A DNA stretch of 64,000 nucleotides, taken from positions 10,119 to 74,118 of the forward strand of contig NZ_JASLIP010000028.1 of NCBI RefSeq assembly GCF_030152825.1. Direction: 5' to 3'. Source of the DNA: Corynebacterium sp. Its GTDB lineage: Bacteria > Actinomycetota > Actinomycetes > Mycobacteriales > Mycobacteriaceae. The notes below the pieces were generated by a model. It did not search any database and had not been told where the DNA came from. It was given only the letters and a program-made list of their open reading frames with translations. Each line of letters opens with the position of its first letter. Position 1 is the first letter of the stretch. Shown here one piece after another: positions 61,316 to 64,000 of the stretch. The position numbers and the translations under genes were made by a program.

Positions 61316-61759
61316 TTAAGCGGACGGGCGACCCTCGACGTCGATACCCATCGAGCGAGCGGTACCGGCGATGATGGCCGCACCAGCCTCGATGTCGTTC
61401 GCGTTCAGGTCCGGCTCCTTGGTCTTTGCAATTTCCTTGCACTGATCCCAGGTGACCTTACCGACCTTGTCGGTGTGCGGGATGCCGGAGCCCTTCTGCA
61501 GGCCAGCGGCCTTCAGCAGCAGCTTGGAAGCCGGCGGGGTCTTCAGCTTGAAGTCGAAGGAACGGTCCTCGTAGACCGTGATCTCGACCGGCACGATGTT
61601 GCCGCGCTGGGACTCGGTTGCAGCGTTGTAGGCCTTGGTGAACTCAACGATGTTCACACCGTGAGCACCCAGTGCCGGACCAACCGGCGGAGCAGGGGTT
61701 GCTGCACCAGCCTGGATCTGCAGCTTGATGAGCGCCTGGACCTTCTTCTTCTTGGCCAT
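61316..61759 (-). CDS. rplK: 50S ribosomal protein L11
   Basis: 147 residues from the ATG at 61759 ([20 protein letters not shown]). A 37-codon upstream extension is rejected. [20 protein letters not shown] is the conserved N-terminal loop bound by thiostrepton-type compounds. Confidence 0.98.
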   Translation of the reverse strand: MAKKKKVQALIKLQIQAGAATPAPPVGPALGAHGVNIVEFTKAYNAATESQRGNIVPVEITVYEDRSFDFKLKTPPASKLLLKAAGLQKGSGIPHTDKVGKVTWDQCKEIAKTKEPDLNANDIEAGAAIIAGTARSMGIDVEGRPSA

Positions 61760-61902
61760 CGCTATACCTCTTTCTGTTATCAGGAAGCGGGCGTACCACT
61801 CCCCGACCGGATGCCGGTTCTTAGCCAGCCACCGGAGATGAATAGTTCCACTGCCACCCGGGCACGCCAAAGACGCGCCGCTAAATAGCAGACAGAGTTA
61901 CA

Positions 61903-62787
61903 TTAATCGAGCTTCGCAACCTGATCAAATTCCAGCTCAACCGGGGTTTCACGGCCGAAGATGGAGACCATCGCCTTGAGGCGGTTCTGGACGGTGTCGA
62001 TCTCGGAGATGGTCGCAGCAACGGACGCGAACGGACCGGAGAGGATGGTGACGGACTCGCCCACCTCGTAGTCGACCTCGACGGTCTCGGAGGCCGGCTT
62101 CGGCGGGACAGCCACGCCGGTTGCGGAGACGTCGACGTCCGCGGCGTCCTGGCCCTGGTCCTCCGCCGCAGCGGTTGCGGTCTCCGGTGGCAGCAGGAAC
62201 TTCGCGACCTCGCGGATCTTCACCGGGGTGGGCTTGCCCTCGTTGCCCACGAAGGAGGTCACACCCGGGGTGTCACGGACGACGGACCAGGAGGCGTCGT
62301 CGAGCTCGATACGGACGAGGACGTACCCCGGCAGCAGCTTGCGCTTGACTTGCTTGCGCTTGCCGTCCTTCAGCTCGGTGACTTCCTCGACCGGGACGAC
62401 GACCTCGTGGATCTGCTCGTCCACGCCCAGGGTCTGGGCGCGCATCTCGAGGTTGGTCTTCACCTTGTTCTCGTAGCCGGAGTAGCACTGGATGATGTAC
62501 CACTCGCCCGGCAGCTTTTTCAGGGCGCGCATGAACTCGCGCAGCCGGGTCTTGTAGGCCTCCATCGCGGCCTCTTCGGCGGTCTTCTCCGGCTGCTCCG
62601 CCTCGGCAGCCTCCGGTGCGGCGTCGGCGCCCTCCGCCGGCTCCGCGGCGGCGTCCTCGGCGGCATCGCCCAGGGCTGCGGCGGCCTGCTCGGCCTCGGA
62701 CTCCTTGTGGGCTGCGACTTCCTGGTGGATGTCCTCCTGCGCCGCGGCGGCGAGGTCCGCTGCGCTGAGGTTCTTATCTGCGCTCAT
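61903..62787 (-). CDS. nusG: Transcription antitermination factor NusG
   Basis: 294 residues, longer than the E. coli 181 because of an Ala/Glu-rich acidic N-terminal extension of about 90 residues. The NGN domain is [20 protein letters not shown] and the KOW domain [21 protein letters not shown] second acidic insert ([20 protein letters not shown]) lies between the domains. Binds RNA polymerase, Rho and S10. Its own promoter and a leader hairpin separate it from secE. Confidence 0.97.
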   Translation of the reverse strand: MSADKNLSAADLAAAAQEDIHQEVAAHKESEAEQAAAALGDAAEDAAAEPAEGADAAPEAAEAEQPEKTAEEAAMEAYKTRLREFMRALKKLPGEWYIIQCYSGYENKVKTNLEMRAQTLGVDEQIHEVVVPVEEVTELKDGKRKQVKRKLLPGYVLVRIELDDASWSVVRDTPGVTSFVGNEGKPTPVKIREVAKFLLPPETATAAAEDQGQDAADVDVSATGVAVPPKPASETVEVDYEVGESVTILSGPFASVAATISEIDTVQNRLKAMVSIFGRETPVELEFDQVAKLD

Positions 62788-62834
62788 GTGATGCTCCTTG
62801 TCGGGTGAGCCTGGGTGATTTAGGCAGGATCGGC

Positions 62835-62876
62835 AATAAAAATCCGCCCCTACCGTTGGTCGGCGAGGCGGGATAT
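62835..62876 (-). promoter_or_regulatory. Terminator-type hairpin in the nusG leader
   Basis: Minus strand ATCCCGCCTC pairs with GGGGCGGAT (one bulge), followed by TTTTT. It begins only a few bases after the predicted nusG transcription start and ends about 48 bases before the gene, so it would act as an attenuator. Confidence 0.55.
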
Positions 62877-62888
62877 TTTCTGCATCTC

Positions 62889-62894
62889 AGTTTA
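62889..62894 (-). promoter_or_regulatory. Predicted nusG promoter (-10)
   Basis: Minus strand TGCTAAACT, an extended -10, with no good -35. Start site expected near 62882. Confidence 0.5.
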
Positions 62895-62950
62895 GCACGC
62901 GAGCGGGTTTTGCTGCCACGAGCGATCTGGTGTGTCCACAAAGGGGCACA

Positions 62951-62978
62951 AGAAAAGCCCTCCGCGAGGGAGGGCTTG
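62951..62978 (-). terminator. Intrinsic terminator after secE
   Basis: Minus strand: AAGCCCTCC, loop CTCGC, GGAGGGCTT, then TTCTTG. Confidence 0.82.
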
Positions 62979-63013
62979 GAAATTGTCGCTGCGCTTGGCG
63001 GAGCAGCTTGAGG

Positions 63014-63358
63014 TTAGACGCCGAAGACCCAGCGCACACCAAGGCTGGTGACGTAGTCCACGCCGGCAACCAGGGCGGTCGTCAGGATGAGGAAGACCAG
63101 CACCACGAGGGAGTAGGTCACCATCTCGCGACCAGTCGGCCAGATGACCTTGCGCATCTCGGAGATCACGCCGCGGATGTAGTCCGCGATGGCGGTGAAG
63201 GGGTTACTCCGGGTTTCGACGACCTCGGGGGAGGTCGAGGCGCTGGTCGCGCGGGCCGTGGTGGCCTGGCCAGCAACCTGGCGCTTACCGCTGGGGCGCA
63301 TGGAACCGCCGGAAGCGTTTGCTCCGGAGCCTTCGGCCCTGTTGCTATCTTCGCTCAC
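63014..63358 (-). CDS. secE: Preprotein translocase subunit SecE
   Basis: 114 residues from GTG 63358 with AAGGAG upstream; a longer frame runs into tRNA-Trp and is rejected. A polar leader of about 50 residues precedes the SecE core ISEMRKVIWPTGREMVTYSL and a single membrane helix (VVLVFLILTTALVAGVDYV). Partner of SecY. Confidence 0.95.
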   Translation of the reverse strand: MSEDSNRAEGSGANASGGSMRPSGKRQVAGQATTARATSASTSPEVVETRSNPFTAIADYIRGVISEMRKVIWPTGREMVTYSLVVLVFLILTTALVAGVDYVTSLGVRWVFGV

Positions 63359-63400
63359 GTGGTTACTCCTTCGGGCGCCCGCGGGGGCGGGCGAACTTTG

Positions 63401-63473
<73 letters not shown>

Positions 63474-63721
63474 AAAACTGTGGCAACGCCGGGTTGGTGA
63501 CCGCGATCTTACCCGCAGACAACGCACCATGCGCGCAACACGGGAGTAGCCTAGCAACTTTCTGTTCAGTTAGACAACTTGCCTCGTTATCCGCAGCACC
63601 AGGGCACTCGATATGGAGTGAACCCGGAAGGTCCGGCGCACATCAGCACCCACCCGAATGCGACCACTCCCCCATTGAATGCGGCGCGCCAAGGCGGTGG
63701 TGAGGGCGGTGGCGTCGTTAA

Positions 63722-63757
63722 TAAAAAAGGACCCCGCGGAAAAAACCACGGGGTCCG
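63722..63757 (-). terminator. Intrinsic terminator after tRNA-Met
   Basis: Minus strand: GGACCCCGTGG, loop TTTTTT, CCGCGGGGTCC, then TTTTTTATT. Confidence 0.9.
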
Positions 63758-63764
63758 AAATTAG

Positions 63765-63838
63765 TAGCGGTGCCGGGACTCGATCCCGGGACCTCACGAT
63801 TATGAGTCGTGCGCTCTAACCAGCTGAGCTACACCGCC
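63765..63838 (-). tRNA. tRNA-Met (CAT), elongator type
   Basis: 74 bases. Acceptor GGCGGTG/CACCGCT with a G-U at the first pair, anticodon loop CTCATAA, T arm GGGATCGAGTCCC. The anticodon stem lacks the three G-C pairs of initiator tRNA, so it is elongator Met. Confidence 0.95.
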
Positions 63839-63905
63839 ACAGCCACTTACATGACCAGCCACGGCCAGCGTAAACGGGTCACGTGACGGCCATATAAAAT
63901 GACAG

Positions 63906-63978
63906 AGCCCCCTGACGGAATCGAACCGTCGACCTTTTCCTTACCATGGAAACGCTCTGCCGACTGAGCTAAGGGGGC
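63906..63978 (-). tRNA. tRNA-Thr (GGT)
   Basis: 73 bases. Acceptor GCCCCCT/AGGGGGC, anticodon loop ATGGTAA with anticodon GGT, T arm CGGTTCGATTCCG. It reads ACC/ACT codons. Confidence 0.95.
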
Positions 63979-64000
63979 GCAACTTAAATCGACCGAACCT

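Overview
The window is a high-GC actinobacterial chromosome segment, almost certainly Corynebacterium. Evidence: the gene order of the ribosomal superoperons, the corynebacterial RpoB/RpoC termini, a type VII secretion (ESX) locus beside truA, DtxR-type iron boxes and a PhoX-family Tat lipoprotein. I do not assign a species.

Layout from left to right. (1) 1-5.7 kb: ESX core genes in alternating orientation: eccC (5' part only), eccD, mycP, eccB and an eccE-position gene. (2) 5.75-6.46 kb: a lower-GC two-gene insert of unknown function. (3) 6.6-17.4 kb, all minus strand: truA, the alpha operon (infA-rpsM-rpsK-rpsD-rpoA-rplQ), map, adk, secY and the distal spc genes (rplO-rpmD-rpsE-rplR-rplF-rpsH). 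(4) 17.9-20.6 kb: a PhoX-type phosphatase and a DoxX-like membrane protein split the spc operon. (5) 20.8-22.1 kb: rplE-rplX-rplN. (6) 22.5-32.6 kb: an accessory island between spc and S10. It holds a small secreted protein, a siderophore-interacting protein, an NIS-type hydroxamate siderophore biosynthesis operon under a good DtxR box, and two MFS exporters. (7) 32.7-37.9 kb: the S10 operon. (8) 38.7-39.2 kb: a small J-domain-like protein. (9) 39.4-44.2 kb: tuf, fusA, rpsG, rpsL. (10) 44.6-47.7 kb: an OatA-like acyltransferase, a DUF4236 protein and a DUF1707 protein. (11) 47.9-55.4 kb: rpoC and rpoB. (12) 55.8-61.8 kb: a DUF3068 protein, rplL-rplJ, two membrane proteins, rplA-rplK. (13) 61.9-64 kb: nusG, secE and tRNA-Trp, tRNA-Met, tRNA-Thr.

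Most of the window is translation and transcription machinery read on the minus strand and punctuated by clear intrinsic terminators. Novelty is concentrated in the accessory insertions. The siderophore operon encodes a PLP decarboxylase, a diamine N-monooxygenase and a fused acyltransferase-NIS synthetase, so three proteins cover the four DesABCD-type steps; a SIP reductase upstream and MFS exporters downstream would complete iron release and siderophore export. Other points: a mycosin with no signal peptide whose 3' end overlaps eccB by 130 bp, a two-gene module whose second gene has a strong ribosome binding site but ATC where the start codon should be, a terminator hairpin directly after the predicted nusG start site, and DtxR-like boxes with no gene behind them. 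rpsN and rpmJ are missing from their usual operon positions.
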